Source of the DNA: Micromonospora mirobrigensis | GTDB taxonomy: Bacteria; Actinomycetota; Actinomycetes; Mycobacteriales; Micromonosporaceae | NCBI RefSeq assembly: GCF_900091555.1 | Contig: NZ_FMCX01000002.1 | Location: forward strand, 744,001-808,000 | Direction of reading: 5' to 3' | Length of the DNA: 64,000 nucleotides | Part shown: positions 43,830-52,167 of the stretch, piece by piece | Numbering within the stretch: the first letter of the stretch is position 1 | Layout: the number at the start of each line of letters is the position of its first letter | Notes under the pieces: generated by a model | Databases searched by the model: none | Seen by the model: the letters and a program-made list of their open reading frames with translations, nothing else | What the model was told of the DNA's origin: nothing | Position numbers and translations under genes: made by a program

Positions 43830-45806
43830 GTGCAGCAGGTAGTGATCGCCGGTCGGTACCGCCTGCTCGAGCTGGTCGGACGGGGCGGAATGGGCCGGGT
43901 CTGGCGCGCTCGGGACGAGGTGCTGGACCGGGAGGTGGCGCTCAAGGAGATCGTGCCCCCGTCCTGGCTGGCCGAGTCCGAACGCGACGAGCTACGGCTG
44001 CGTACGCTGCGCGAGGCGCGGACCGCCGCCCGGCTCAACCACCCCAACGTGGTCCGCGTCTACGACGTGGTCCGGGTCGAGCACCATCCGTGGATCATCA
44101 TGGAGTACGTGCCCTCACGGTCGTTGCAGACCGTGCTGGACACCACCGGTCCGCTCGACCCGGTCCGCGCCGCCGACATCGGACTGTCGCTGCTGGGGGC
44201 GCTGCGCGCCGCGCACGACGCCGGGGTGCTGCACCGGGACGTGAAGCCGCAGAACGTGCTCGTCGCCCACGACGGCCGGTTGATGCTCACCGACTTCGGA
44301 CTCGCCACCTTCGACGGCGGGGACGGGCTGACCACCCGCCCCGGGATGGTCCTCGGCTCACCGCAGTTCGTCGCCCCGGAACGGGCCGCCGAGGGGGTGT
44401 CCAGCGTGGAGGCCGACCTCTGGTCGCTCGGCGCCACCCTGCACGCGGCGGTCGAGGGCCGCTCGCCGTACGCCCGCAGCACCGCGATGGCCACCCTGGC
44501 CGCGCTGGCCTCGTCCCCGCCCGACCCGGCGCCGAACGCGGGCCCGCTGCGGCCGGCGCTGGAGGGGCTGCTCCGGCGCGACCCGCGCCGGCGGATCCGG
44601 CACGACGAGGCCGCCCGCCTGCTGGAGGCGGTCACCCGCCCGGTCTCCACCGTCGAGCCGCCGACCGAGCAGCTGCCCGTGGCCCGTTCCGGCACCGCGC
44701 TGGTCACCCCGCCCCCCGCCTGGCCGGGGGCGCGCCCGCCCGGTGGCAACCCCGGACCGGGCGGGCCGGCCGGCGTCACGCCGACCAGCCCGGCGGTGCC
44801 GCCCCCGGTCGGCCCGCTCGGCGGCTCCCGGGACGTGGCCGTGCACCGCGGCGCGGCCGTCGTCCGCCCGGGCGGCTCCGACACCCCGCTCGACGTGATC
44901 CCGGACCCGGTCCCCACCTCCGGAATGGCCCGGGAGTCCGGGCACGGCTGGACCGGCGCCCCGCTGGACGCCGGGCCGCCGCCCGGCGGGGGCCCGTCCT
45001 GGACCGCCGGGCCGCCCGGTCCGCCGGATCCACCGCCGCCGGGCGCCCGGCCGGTCCCGTCACGGACCATCGGCGACGGCGCCCAGCGCTGGGCGCTGCT
45101 GGCGCTGGCCCTGCTGGTGGCGGTGGCGGCCGGGGTGGGCACCGCACTCGCCGTCACCCGGGACACCGACGACGACGACCGCCCCGCCGGGGCCAGCAGC
45201 AACCAGCCCCAGGAGCATCCGGAGCCGCCACCGGGCGGCGAGCCCGGCCGGCCCGGCCAGCCCGATGACCATCCGCCGCCGTTTCCCTGCCTGCGACCGG
45301 ACCCGGGCGGCGAGCCGGTCGCCCGGGGCGGCGCCACGGCCGACGACGGGTTCCGGCCGCCGACCGGCTGGACCTGGCACGCCGGCAGCGGGTACCGGAT
45401 CGCCGTGCCGGTGGGCTGGCTGCTCAGCCGGGAGGGCACGGTGGTCTGCCTGCGCGACCCGACCAGCCGGCGCACGATCAGCGTCGAGCCGGTCACCTCG
45501 GACACGGGGGATCCACTGGCCCGGCTGCGCGGCGACGAGCGCCGGGCGCTCGACGGGGGCACCCTGCCGTCGTACGACAAGGTGCGGCTCGCCGCTGACG
45601 GCCGCGGCGCGGCGTGGGAGTGCCGGTGGGTGGCCCCGTTCGGGGAGCGCCAGCACGCGCTGCGGATGCTGCCCGGCGGCGACCTCGGCGGGTGGACGCT
45701 CGGCTTCAGCACCTCCGACGCGGACTGGCCGGCGGCCCTGCCCGAGCTGGGCGTGTTCCGGGAGAGCTTCCGCTCCGGCGCGTCGGCGCGGATCACCCCG
45801 ACCTGA
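43830..45806 (+). CDS. Receptor-type Ser/Thr protein kinase (PknB-like)
   Basis: A 658-residue kinase. The N-terminal domain (about 10-265) has a Gly-rich loop VGRGGMGRVW, the VALKE Lys, the catalytic loop HRDVKPQNV (about 136) and DFGLATF. A Pro/Gly-rich juxtamembrane linker of about 150 residues leads to one helix at about 421-442. The extracellular part has an Asp/Gln/Pro-rich stalk and a C-terminal domain (PPTGWTWHAGSGYRIAVPVGW) that also occurs in the next gene. No PASTA repeats are present. GAGGAG precedes GTG 43830. It is tandem with a paralogue. Confidence 0.9.
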   Translation: MQQVVIAGRYRLLELVGRGGMGRVWRARDEVLDREVALKEIVPPSWLAESERDELRLRTLREARTAARLNHPNVVRVYDVVRVEHHPWIIMEYVPSRSLQTVLDTTGPLDPVRAADIGLSLLGALRAAHDAGVLHRDVKPQNVLVAHDGRLMLTDFGLATFDGGDGLTTRPGMVLGSPQFVAPERAAEGVSSVEADLWSLGATLHAAVEGRSPYARSTAMATLAALASSPPDPAPNAGPLRPALEGLLRRDPRRRIRHDEAARLLEAVTRPVSTVEPPTEQLPVARSGTALVTPPPAWPGARPPGGNPGPGGPAGVTPTSPAVPPPVGPLGGSRDVAVHRGAAVVRPGGSDTPLDVIPDPVPTSGMARESGHGWTGAPLDAGPPPGGGPSWTAGPPGPPDPPPPGARPVPSRTIGDGAQRWALLALALLVAVAAGVGTALAVTRDTDDDDRPAGASSNQPQEHPEPPPGGEPGRPGQPDDHPPPFPCLRPDPGGEPVARGGATADDGFRPPTGWTWHAGSGYRIAVPVGWLLSREGTVVCLRDPTSRRTISVEPVTSDTGDPLARLRGDERRALDGGTLPSYDKVRLAADGRGAAWECRWVAPFGERQHALRMLPGGDLGGWTLGFSTSDADWPAALPELGVFRESFRSGASARITPT

Positions 45807-45902
45807 TCCGCGCCGCGCCGGCACGCGGGGCGCCACGCCAGCGGATGAGAAATCGCGCACCGCTGGATATCGTGTACCCCGGGTGACCGAGGGGGACGCG
45901 AC

Positions 45903-47783
45903 GTGCGGCAACAGGTGGTCGCCGGGCGCTACCGGCTGCGGCAACTGGTCGGCACCGGCGGCATGGGACGGGTGTGGTTGGCCCACGACGAGATGCTGCA
46001 CCGCGAGGTGGCGGTCAAGGAGGTCGTCCCGCCGTCCTGGCTGGCCGAGACCGAACGCGACGAGCTGCGGCTGCGGACGCTGCGCGAGGCGCGTACGGCG
46101 GCCCGGGTCGACCACCCCAACGTGGTCCGGCTCTACGACGTGGTGCACGAGGGGGAGAGCCCCTGGATCGTGATGGAGTACGTCCGGTCCCGCTCGCTCC
46201 AGCAGATCATCACCACCGAGGGCCCGCTGGATCCGCGCCGGACGGCCGAGGTGGGGCTCGCCGTGCTGGCCGCGCTGCGCGCCGCGCACGCCGCCGGGGT
46301 GCTGCACCGCGACGTGAAGCCGCACAACGTGCTGGTCGCCGACGACGGGCGGGTGGTGCTCACCGACTTCGGGCTGGCCACCTTCGAAGGCGGCGACGGG
46401 GCGATGACCGGGCCCGGCCTGGTGCTCGGCTCGCCGCAGTTCGTCGCCCCGGAACGCGCCCGCGACGGGGTCTCCGACCCGCGTACCGACATGTGGTCGC
46501 TCGGCGCGACGCTCTACGCGGCGGTCGAGGGGCAGTCGCCGTACGCCCGGGGCAACGCGATGGCCACGCTGAGCGCGCTGGCCACCGAGCCACCGGACCC
46601 GGTGCGCCGGGCCGGCCCGCTGCGGCCCGCCCTCACCGGCCTGCTCCAGCGTGACCCGTGGCGCCGGCTCACCGCGGCCGAGGTCGAGCCGCTGCTGCGC
46701 GCGGTGGCCGGCTCGGCCCCGGTCGGGCCGGGGTCCTCGGGTGGCGGCGGGGGCGGCGTCGCGCTGCCCGCACCGCGCGATCCGGGGACCTCCGATCGCG
46801 TGGCAGGGCTGGTGCCGGCCCCGTTCGACCGCGTCGAGCAGTCGGCCGGGCCCGGCCCCGTGGCCGCCGCCGGCGTCGAACTGCCCGTGGCGGGCGGCGG
46901 CGGCCCCCGGCCGGCGCCGGGCAGCGTCCAGCTCCGACCGGTCACCGGCCACCCGGTCGGCGGGACGGCGGGCGGCCGGTACGTCGACCCGGCACCAACG
47001 GCCGAAACGGGCGGCAGGCGTACCGACGGCGCCCCGGAACCCCGGCCCTCCCGGCCGGGCCGGTCGACCCGGCGTACCCGACTGGTCGGTGTCGGCGCGG
47101 CGGTCGCGCTGCTCGCCGGGGCCGGCGTGGCGGTGGCGCTGCACGACGCGGACGGCCCGGACCGGCTGCCGTCGGGGAGCGGCGCCGGCTCCCCCGCGGC
47201 GACCGCACCCGCCACCACCGGTGCGGCCAGCACCGGTCCCGCCGCCAGGGCGGCGGTTCCGGCCGCGTTCGCCTGCGGCACGGCACCGCCGACGGCCACC
47301 CCGGTCGCCACCACGCCGCCGCGTGCCGGGGAGGACGCCCTGCTGCCCGGCTGGACCTGGTACCGCGATCCGGCGGGCTGGCGGGTCGCCGCCCCCACCA
47401 ACTGGCTGCGCTGGACGGAGTCCGGCGCGACCTGTTTCCGCGAGCCCGACGGCTCGCGGCTGCTCAGCGTGGCGCCGGTGCGGCCGACGGCCGACCCGGT
47501 GGCGTACTGGCGGGCCGAGGAACGGCGGCTGCGCGGCACCGGCGCCCTGCGCGACTACCGACTGGTGGAGATCTCCGCCCTGGAGATCTACGGCCGGGAC
47601 GCGGCGATCTGGGAGTGCGCCTGGCGCAACGCGGCGGACCTGCGGGTGCACTCCGCCCGGTTGCTGGCCCGGCCGGCGCCCGGGCGGGCGTACGCGGTGG
47701 CGTGGCTGACCACGGAGTTCGACTGGCTGGTCAACGGCCAGTACTTCCTGATGATCCGGCAGAGCTTCGGCGACGACGGCTGA
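45903..47783 (+). CDS. Receptor-type Ser/Thr protein kinase, paralogue of preceding gene
   Basis: A 626-residue kinase collinear with its upstream neighbour: VGTGGMGRVW loop, HRDVKPHNV (about 135), DFGLATFEGG, a linker, one helix at about 393-414, and an extracytoplasmic domain (LLPGWTWYRDPAGWRVAAPT-NWLRW) that aligns with that of the first kinase. Kinase domains are nearly identical over long stretches, but linkers and sensors differ strongly. It therefore looks like a gene duplication with diverging inputs. The ligand is unknown. GTG 45903 lies about 95 nt after the previous stop. Confidence 0.9.
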   Translation: MRQQVVAGRYRLRQLVGTGGMGRVWLAHDEMLHREVAVKEVVPPSWLAETERDELRLRTLREARTAARVDHPNVVRLYDVVHEGESPWIVMEYVRSRSLQQIITTEGPLDPRRTAEVGLAVLAALRAAHAAGVLHRDVKPHNVLVADDGRVVLTDFGLATFEGGDGAMTGPGLVLGSPQFVAPERARDGVSDPRTDMWSLGATLYAAVEGQSPYARGNAMATLSALATEPPDPVRRAGPLRPALTGLLQRDPWRRLTAAEVEPLLRAVAGSAPVGPGSSGGGGGGVALPAPRDPGTSDRVAGLVPAPFDRVEQSAGPGPVAAAGVELPVAGGGGPRPAPGSVQLRPVTGHPVGGTAGGRYVDPAPTAETGGRRTDGAPEPRPSRPGRSTRRTRLVGVGAAVALLAGAGVAVALHDADGPDRLPSGSGAGSPAATAPATTGAASTGPAARAAVPAAFACGTAPPTATPVATTPPRAGEDALLPGWTWYRDPAGWRVAAPTNWLRWTESGATCFREPDGSRLLSVAPVRPTADPVAYWRAEERRLRGTGALRDYRLVEISALEIYGRDAAIWECAWRNAADLRVHSARLLARPAPGRAYAVAWLTTEFDWLVNGQYFLMIRQSFGDDG

Positions 47784-47882
47784 CCACGCTCCGCTGTGGA
47801 CGGTCGGGGCATTGCCCGCCCGGTCCCCCTCTGGCACAGTGGCGTAGTTTGTGGATCAAGAACTCCCGGGGAGGCGAGCGGC

Positions 47883-48692
47883 ATGATGGGACCGTCCCAC
47901 GCGCTGTCCGGCGCGGCGGTGTGGCTGGCCGGGTCGTGGGCGCTGGACCACTTCGCCGACTACCACCAGTCGCCGCTGGCCCTGGCCGTGGGGACCGCCG
48001 TCTGCGCCGGTGGCGCGCTCTTCCCCGATCTGGACCTCTCCGGCAAGGTGACCCGCAACCAGGGCGGCGCGACCGTCGCCCGCACCTTCGGGGTGTTCTC
48101 CCTCTTCGTCGCCGAGGTGATCGAGAAGATCTCGCTCGGGGTCTACTACGCCACCAAGCTCAGCCGCGACCCGCGCCGCAACAACGGCCACCGCACGCTG
48201 ACCCACACCCTGCCGTTCACGGCGCTGGTCGGTTGGGGCACCACCACGCTCTGCGCCGCGTACGGCAAGTGGGCCGTGGTCAGCATCCTGTTCTTCATGA
48301 TCGGGCTGGCGCTGCGCGGCCTCTTCGACGAGTGGGCGGAACGGGCCGGCTGGGTCATCGTCACCCTGGCCTCGGCCGCCGCCGCCTGGTACACGTTCGC
48401 CAACCTCCCCGGTGACCGGGGCTATCCGATGATCGGCCTGGCCGTCGGGGTCGGGTGCGTGGTGCACATCCTCGGCGACATGATCACCAAGGCGGGGGTG
48501 CCGATCCTCTGGCCCATCCCGATCAAACGCCGGATGTGGACGATGATCGGCCTGCCGAACAGCATCGCGCTGCGTACCGGCAGCAAGGCCGAGGTGGTGG
48601 TGCTGCGGGCGGTGCTCACCGCCGTCGCGGTGCTCGCCGCGGTGGGGCTGGTCGCGCCCGGCGTGCTGCGCCGCTTCGACATCGAGATCTGA
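47883..48692 (+). CDS. Membrane-bound metal-dependent hydrolase, YdjM/LexA-binding family
   Basis: A 269-residue membrane protein. MMGPSHALSGAAVWLAG at the N-terminus with the conserved His, GALFPDLDLSGKVT with two Asp residues, NNGHRTLTHTL and VVHILGDMITKAGVPILWP are the metal-site motifs of the YdjM-like (PF04307) family. It is expected to sit in the cytoplasmic membrane. GGGAGG precedes ATG 47883. A member in E. coli is SOS-induced, but no LexA-type box is visible here. It is convergent with a lipoprotein gene 18 nt away. Confidence 0.86.
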   Translation: MMGPSHALSGAAVWLAGSWALDHFADYHQSPLALAVGTAVCAGGALFPDLDLSGKVTRNQGGATVARTFGVFSLFVAEVIEKISLGVYYATKLSRDPRRNNGHRTLTHTLPFTALVGWGTTTLCAAYGKWAVVSILFFMIGLALRGLFDEWAERAGWVIVTLASAAAAWYTFANLPGDRGYPMIGLAVGVGCVVHILGDMITKAGVPILWPIPIKRRMWTMIGLPNSIALRTGSKAEVVVLRAVLTAVAVLAAVGLVAPGVLRRFDIEI

Positions 48693-48710
48693 CCCGACGT
48701 CCGCCCGACC

Positions 48711-49238
48711 TCAGCCGGCCGGCACCAGGATCGCGTACGCCGAGGAGACATCGGCCAGGTCGGACCCGCCGGAGGCCTCGAGGGTGATCTGCACGCGGGT
48801 GGCGGGCAGCGGCATGCTCGTGGTGGTCTCCTCGCCGTCGCACGGCACGTCGCCACCGGCCAGCGGGGGCTCCTCCCCGGAGGTGCCGGCCAACTGGTAG
48901 TGGACCGTGCGGGAGGGTTCGTCGGCGACGCAGGCGGCCCGCACCAGATACTCGGTGCCGGCCCGGGTCTCCCGGTGGCTCGTGCCGCTCATGCCCGCGT
49001 TCGCCCCGCCGGTGTACACCACCCGCGCGATCTCACCCGGCAGCGTGGCCGGCACCGACAGCCGGGGACGCCCGGCTTCGGCCGGAGCGGTCGCCGCCGA
49101 GGTGGCGGCGGTCGCGGGCCGGGGCGACGGCGCCGCCCCGGCCGGCGGAGCGGTCGGAGCGGTGCCGCTCGTGCAGCCGCCGACGGCCGCGGCCAGCAGC
49201 GTGGCGAGGGCGGTTACGGTACGGCGTGGCAGTGGCAT
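48711..49238 (-). CDS. Putative lipoprotein of unknown function
   Basis: A 175-residue exported protein. The signal peptide ([18 protein letters not shown]) ends in the lipobox VGGC, followed by an Ala/Pro/Thr linker and a domain of about 110 residues. [20 protein letters not shown] and VHYQLAGT in this domain resemble a beta-sandwich. I do not recognise the family. The start may alternatively be ATG 49250; neither has a clear ribosome site. It is divergent from the cytosolic GH1 gene. Confidence 0.7.
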   Translation of the reverse strand: MPLPRRTVTALATLLAAAVGGCTSGTAPTAPPAGAAPSPRPATAATSAATAPAEAGRPRLSVPATLPGEIARVVYTGGANAGMSGTSHRETRAGTEYLVRAACVADEPSRTVHYQLAGTSGEEPPLAGGDVPCDGEETTTSMPLPATRVQITLEASGGSDLADVSSAYAILVPAG

Positions 49239-49380
49239 GGCGTCGATCATGGCAGACCGCTGCGATGATCACGGCCAGCGTGGGGATGGGATTCGGGGTG
49301 CGCTACTGCGCGGTACGGGCGACGGTGGAGCCGTGGCCGGCAGGGTACGGGTCAAAAGGGGTGGACGTGGAGGTGACGCG

Positions 49381-50775
49381 ATGACGGGACGGGTCTTCCC
49401 GCCGGGATTCCTGTGGGGGTCGGCGACGGCGGCGTACCAGATCGAGGGGGCGGCCCGGGCCGACGGCCGGGCCCCCTCCATCTGGGACACCTACAGCCAC
49501 ACCCCGGGCCGGACGTTGAACTCCGACACCGGCGACGTGGCCGCCGACCACTACCACCGGTGGGCCGAGGACCTGGACCACATGGCCCGCCTCGGACTGG
49601 GGGCGTACCGGTTCTCGATCTCCTGGCCGCGGGTGTTCCCCGGCGGGCGGCGCAACCAGCGCGGGGTGGACTTCTACTCCCGGCTGGTCGATGGGCTGCT
49701 GGAGCGCGGCATCCGGCCGGTGGCCACCCTCTACCACTGGGACCTGCCGCAGGAGCTGGAGGACGCCGGGGGCTGGCCGGTCCGGGACACCGCGCTGCGG
49801 TTCGGGGAGTACGCCGCCGAGATCGTCGGGGCGCTCGGCGACCGGGTGCACACCTGGACGACGTTCAACGAGCCGTGGTGCTCGGCGTACCTCGGCTACG
49901 CCTCGGGGGTGCACGCGCCGGGGCGTACCGAGCCGGCCGCCGCGCTGGCCGCCGTGCACCACCTGAACCTGGCGCACGGCCTGGCCGGCCGGGTGGTCCG
50001 GGAGCTGGCCCCGGCGGCCGAGCTGTCGGTGACGTTGAACCTGCACGTGATCCGCCCGGCCTCCGGCTCGGACGCCGACGCCGACGCGGTACGCCGGATC
50101 GACGCCCTGGCCAACCGCGCGTTCCTCGGCCCGATGCTGGACGGGGCGTACCCGGCGGACCTGCTCGCCGACACCGCGAAGGTGACCGACTGGTCGTTCG
50201 TGCGCGACGGCGACGAGCGCACCGCGGCGGTGCCGCTGGACGTGCTGGGTGTCAACTACTACTCGACCACCCTGGTCCGGGCGTGGGACGGGGTGTCACC
50301 CCGGTCGGACGCCGACGGGCACGGCCGCTCCGCGCACTCCCCCTGGGTCGGCGCGCAGGACGTGGACTTCCTGCCCCAGCCCGGCCCGTACACGGCGATG
50401 GGCTGGAACATCGACCCGAGCGGGATGACCGAGCTGCTGCTGCGGCTGCACGCGGAACACCCGGACCAGCCGTTGATGATCACCGAGAACGGCGCGGCCT
50501 TCGACGACGTGGTCACCCCGGACGGGGCGGTGCACGACGACCGCCGGGTCGACTACCTGCGCCGGCACGTCGACGCCGTCGGGGCGGCGATCGACCGGGG
50601 AGCCGACGTCCGGGGCTACTTCGTCTGGTCGCTGCTGGACAACTTCGAGTGGGCGTACGGCTACGACCGCCGGTTCGGCATCATCCGGATCGACTACGAC
50701 ACCCTGACCCGGACCTGGAAGGACAGCGCGCACTGGTACCAGCGGCTGGCCGCCACGAACGCCCTGCCGGACTGA
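49381..50775 (+). CDS. GH1 beta-glucosidase, cytosolic
   Basis: A 464-residue family 1 hydrolase without signal peptide. The acid/base Glu is in TFNEPWC (about 164) and the nucleophile in MITENGAAF (about 368). Length and the N-terminus [20 protein letters not shown] are typical of actinobacterial BglC/CebX-like cytosolic enzymes that split imported cellobiose and cellodextrins. No CebR-like box is visible upstream, in contrast to the GH1 gene at 17.2 kb. A GTGGAGGTGA stretch precedes the ATG. Confidence 0.93.
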   Translation: MTGRVFPPGFLWGSATAAYQIEGAARADGRAPSIWDTYSHTPGRTLNSDTGDVAADHYHRWAEDLDHMARLGLGAYRFSISWPRVFPGGRRNQRGVDFYSRLVDGLLERGIRPVATLYHWDLPQELEDAGGWPVRDTALRFGEYAAEIVGALGDRVHTWTTFNEPWCSAYLGYASGVHAPGRTEPAAALAAVHHLNLAHGLAGRVVRELAPAAELSVTLNLHVIRPASGSDADADAVRRIDALANRAFLGPMLDGAYPADLLADTAKVTDWSFVRDGDERTAAVPLDVLGVNYYSTTLVRAWDGVSPRSDADGHGRSAHSPWVGAQDVDFLPQPGPYTAMGWNIDPSGMTELLLRLHAEHPDQPLMITENGAAFDDVVTPDGAVHDDRRVDYLRRHVDAVGAAIDRGADVRGYFVWSLLDNFEWAYGYDRRFGIIRIDYDTLTRTWKDSAHWYQRLAATNALPD

Positions 50776-50837
50776 CCGGGGTTGTCGGTGGGTCGGTCTA
50801 GGTTGGGCCCGCAGGCCCACGACGGACAGGGGAAGAG

Positions 50838-51392
50838 ATGACCACGCTGGAGAACCGGGCGAACACCGCGCTGCTCGTCGTCGACGTGCAGAACGACGTC
50901 GTCGGCGGGGCGTACCGTCGCGACGAGGTGGTGGCCACCATCGCCGACCTGGTGGAGAAGGCCCGCCGGGAGGGCGTCGCGGTGGTCTGGGTGCAGCACT
51001 CGGACGCGGGGCTGGAGCACGGCAGCGACGCGTGGCGGATCGTGCCGGAGCTGGTGCCGGCCGACGGCGAGCCGATCGTGGCGAAGCACTACGGCGACTC
51101 GTTCGAGGACACCACCCTGGAGGCGGTCCTGGCCGACCGGGGCGTCGGGCGGCTGGTGGTGGCCGGGGCGGAGACCGACGCCTGCATCCGTTCGACGCTG
51201 CACGGCGCGTTCGTCCGCGGCTACGACACGACCCTGGTGGGCGACGCGCACACCGCGGGCGACAAGACGGCGTGGGGCGCGCCACCGGTGGAGCAGGTGG
51301 TGACGCACACCAACCTGTACTGGAAGTTCCAGGCCGCGCCGGGGCGGGAGGCCGGGACGGTGGAGGCCAAGGAGGTCGATTTCCGGGCCTGA
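50838..51392 (+). CDS. Cysteine hydrolase, isochorismatase family
   Basis: A 184-residue isochorismatase-like fold protein. The catalytic triad is visible as Asp in LVVDVQNDVV, Lys in VAKHYGDSF and Cys in GAETDACIRST, the cis-peptide VVAGAETD preceding the Cys. Family members hydrolyse amides such as nicotinamide or N-carbamoylsarcosine; the substrate here is not evident. GGAAGAG precedes the ATG. It is a single-gene unit closed by a hairpin. Confidence 0.9.
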   Translation: MTTLENRANTALLVVDVQNDVVGGAYRRDEVVATIADLVEKARREGVAVVWVQHSDAGLEHGSDAWRIVPELVPADGEPIVAKHYGDSFEDTTLEAVLADRGVGRLVVAGAETDACIRSTLHGAFVRGYDTTLVGDAHTAGDKTAWGAPPVEQVVTHTNLYWKFQAAPGREAGTVEAKEVDFRA

Positions 51393-51411
51393 GCCGGCCC
51401 GTGGCCGGCTC
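51391..51411 (+). terminator. Terminator after the isochorismatase gene
   Basis: A 9-bp perfect stem (51391-51399 with 51403-51411) with a 3-nt loop overlaps the last base of the stop codon. A second small stem (GACCCC/GGGGTC) follows before the stop of the convergent gene. Confidence 0.7.
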
Positions 51412-51431
51412 AGGCCGGGACCCCGGTGGGG

Positions 51432-52043
51432 TCAGACGCCGACGCGCTGCTCGGGCACGCTCAGGCCGTAGAGCAGCATCAGCTCCGGGCTGTCCACCCG
51501 GCTGCCGTCGGCCACCGTGTCGCAGTCGATGTCGACGATCTGGTCCTTGTGCGCGAGCAGGTAGGGCCGGGCGCCGACGTCGGCGCTGGCCAGGGTGGCG
51601 ATGCCCGGCCAGTGCCGGCGGCCGAAGAGCATCGGGTAGCCGCGCAGCCCGCTGTAGGTGGCGCAGACCAGCACGTCCGGGTAGGGCAGGGCGGTGACCC
51701 GGCGGACGGCGGCGGCGGTCAGGCCGGGCATGTCCACCGGCACCACCACGACCGCCTCGATCGTCTCGTCGGTGAGGGCTGCCAGCCCGGCGCGGATCGA
51801 CGAGCCGACACCGGTGCCCCAGGCCCGGTTGACCACCACGGTGGCGCCGGTCAGGTCGGTCGTCTCGCGGACCTGGTCGGCCGCCGCCCCGAGCACGACC
51901 ACGACCTGTCCGCAGCCCGCCTCGTTCATCGTGTCGATCATCCGGTTCACCAGGGGCCGCTCCCCCTGGTGCAGCAGCGCCTCGGGTCCGCCGATACGGC
52001 GCCCGCCACCCGCTGCGATGATCATTGCTGCGATCCGGTTCAG
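51432..52043 (-). CDS. MobA/MocA-like nucleotidyltransferase with altered nucleotide loop
   Basis: A protein of about 203 residues with the NTP_transf_3 (molybdenum-cofactor nucleotidyltransferase-like) fold. The motif AAGGGRRIGGPEALL stands where MobA/MocA have AAGxSxRMGxPKxLL, so the conserved Lys is Glu. VVVPVDMPGLTAAAV matches the DMP motif, and the C-terminal block FGRRHWPGI-ATLASADVGARPYL also matches. An AGGGGG ribosome site lies 5-6 nt before a CTG codon at 52043, making CTG the likely start; ATG 52025 has no ribosome site. The loss of Lys questions normal activity. Confidence 0.7.
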   Translation of the reverse strand: MNRIAAMIIAAGGGRRIGGPEALLHQGERPLVNRMIDTMNEAGCGQVVVVLGAAADQVRETTDLTGATVVVNRAWGTGVGSSIRAGLAALTDETIEAVVVVPVDMPGLTAAAVRRVTALPYPDVLVCATYSGLRGYPMLFGRRHWPGIATLASADVGARPYLLAHKDQIVDIDCDTVADGSRVDSPELMLLYGLSVPEQRVGV

Positions 52044-52167
52044 CTGTGCCCCCTCGACAGTGGGGACCGGCCGGGCGCGCTGGCGTCCGGTCCGACCCGT
52101 CGTACGCACACCGGACCCAACGAGCGCCGCCGGGACGGGGTAGCGGGGCAAATCGGAAATAGTGCCG

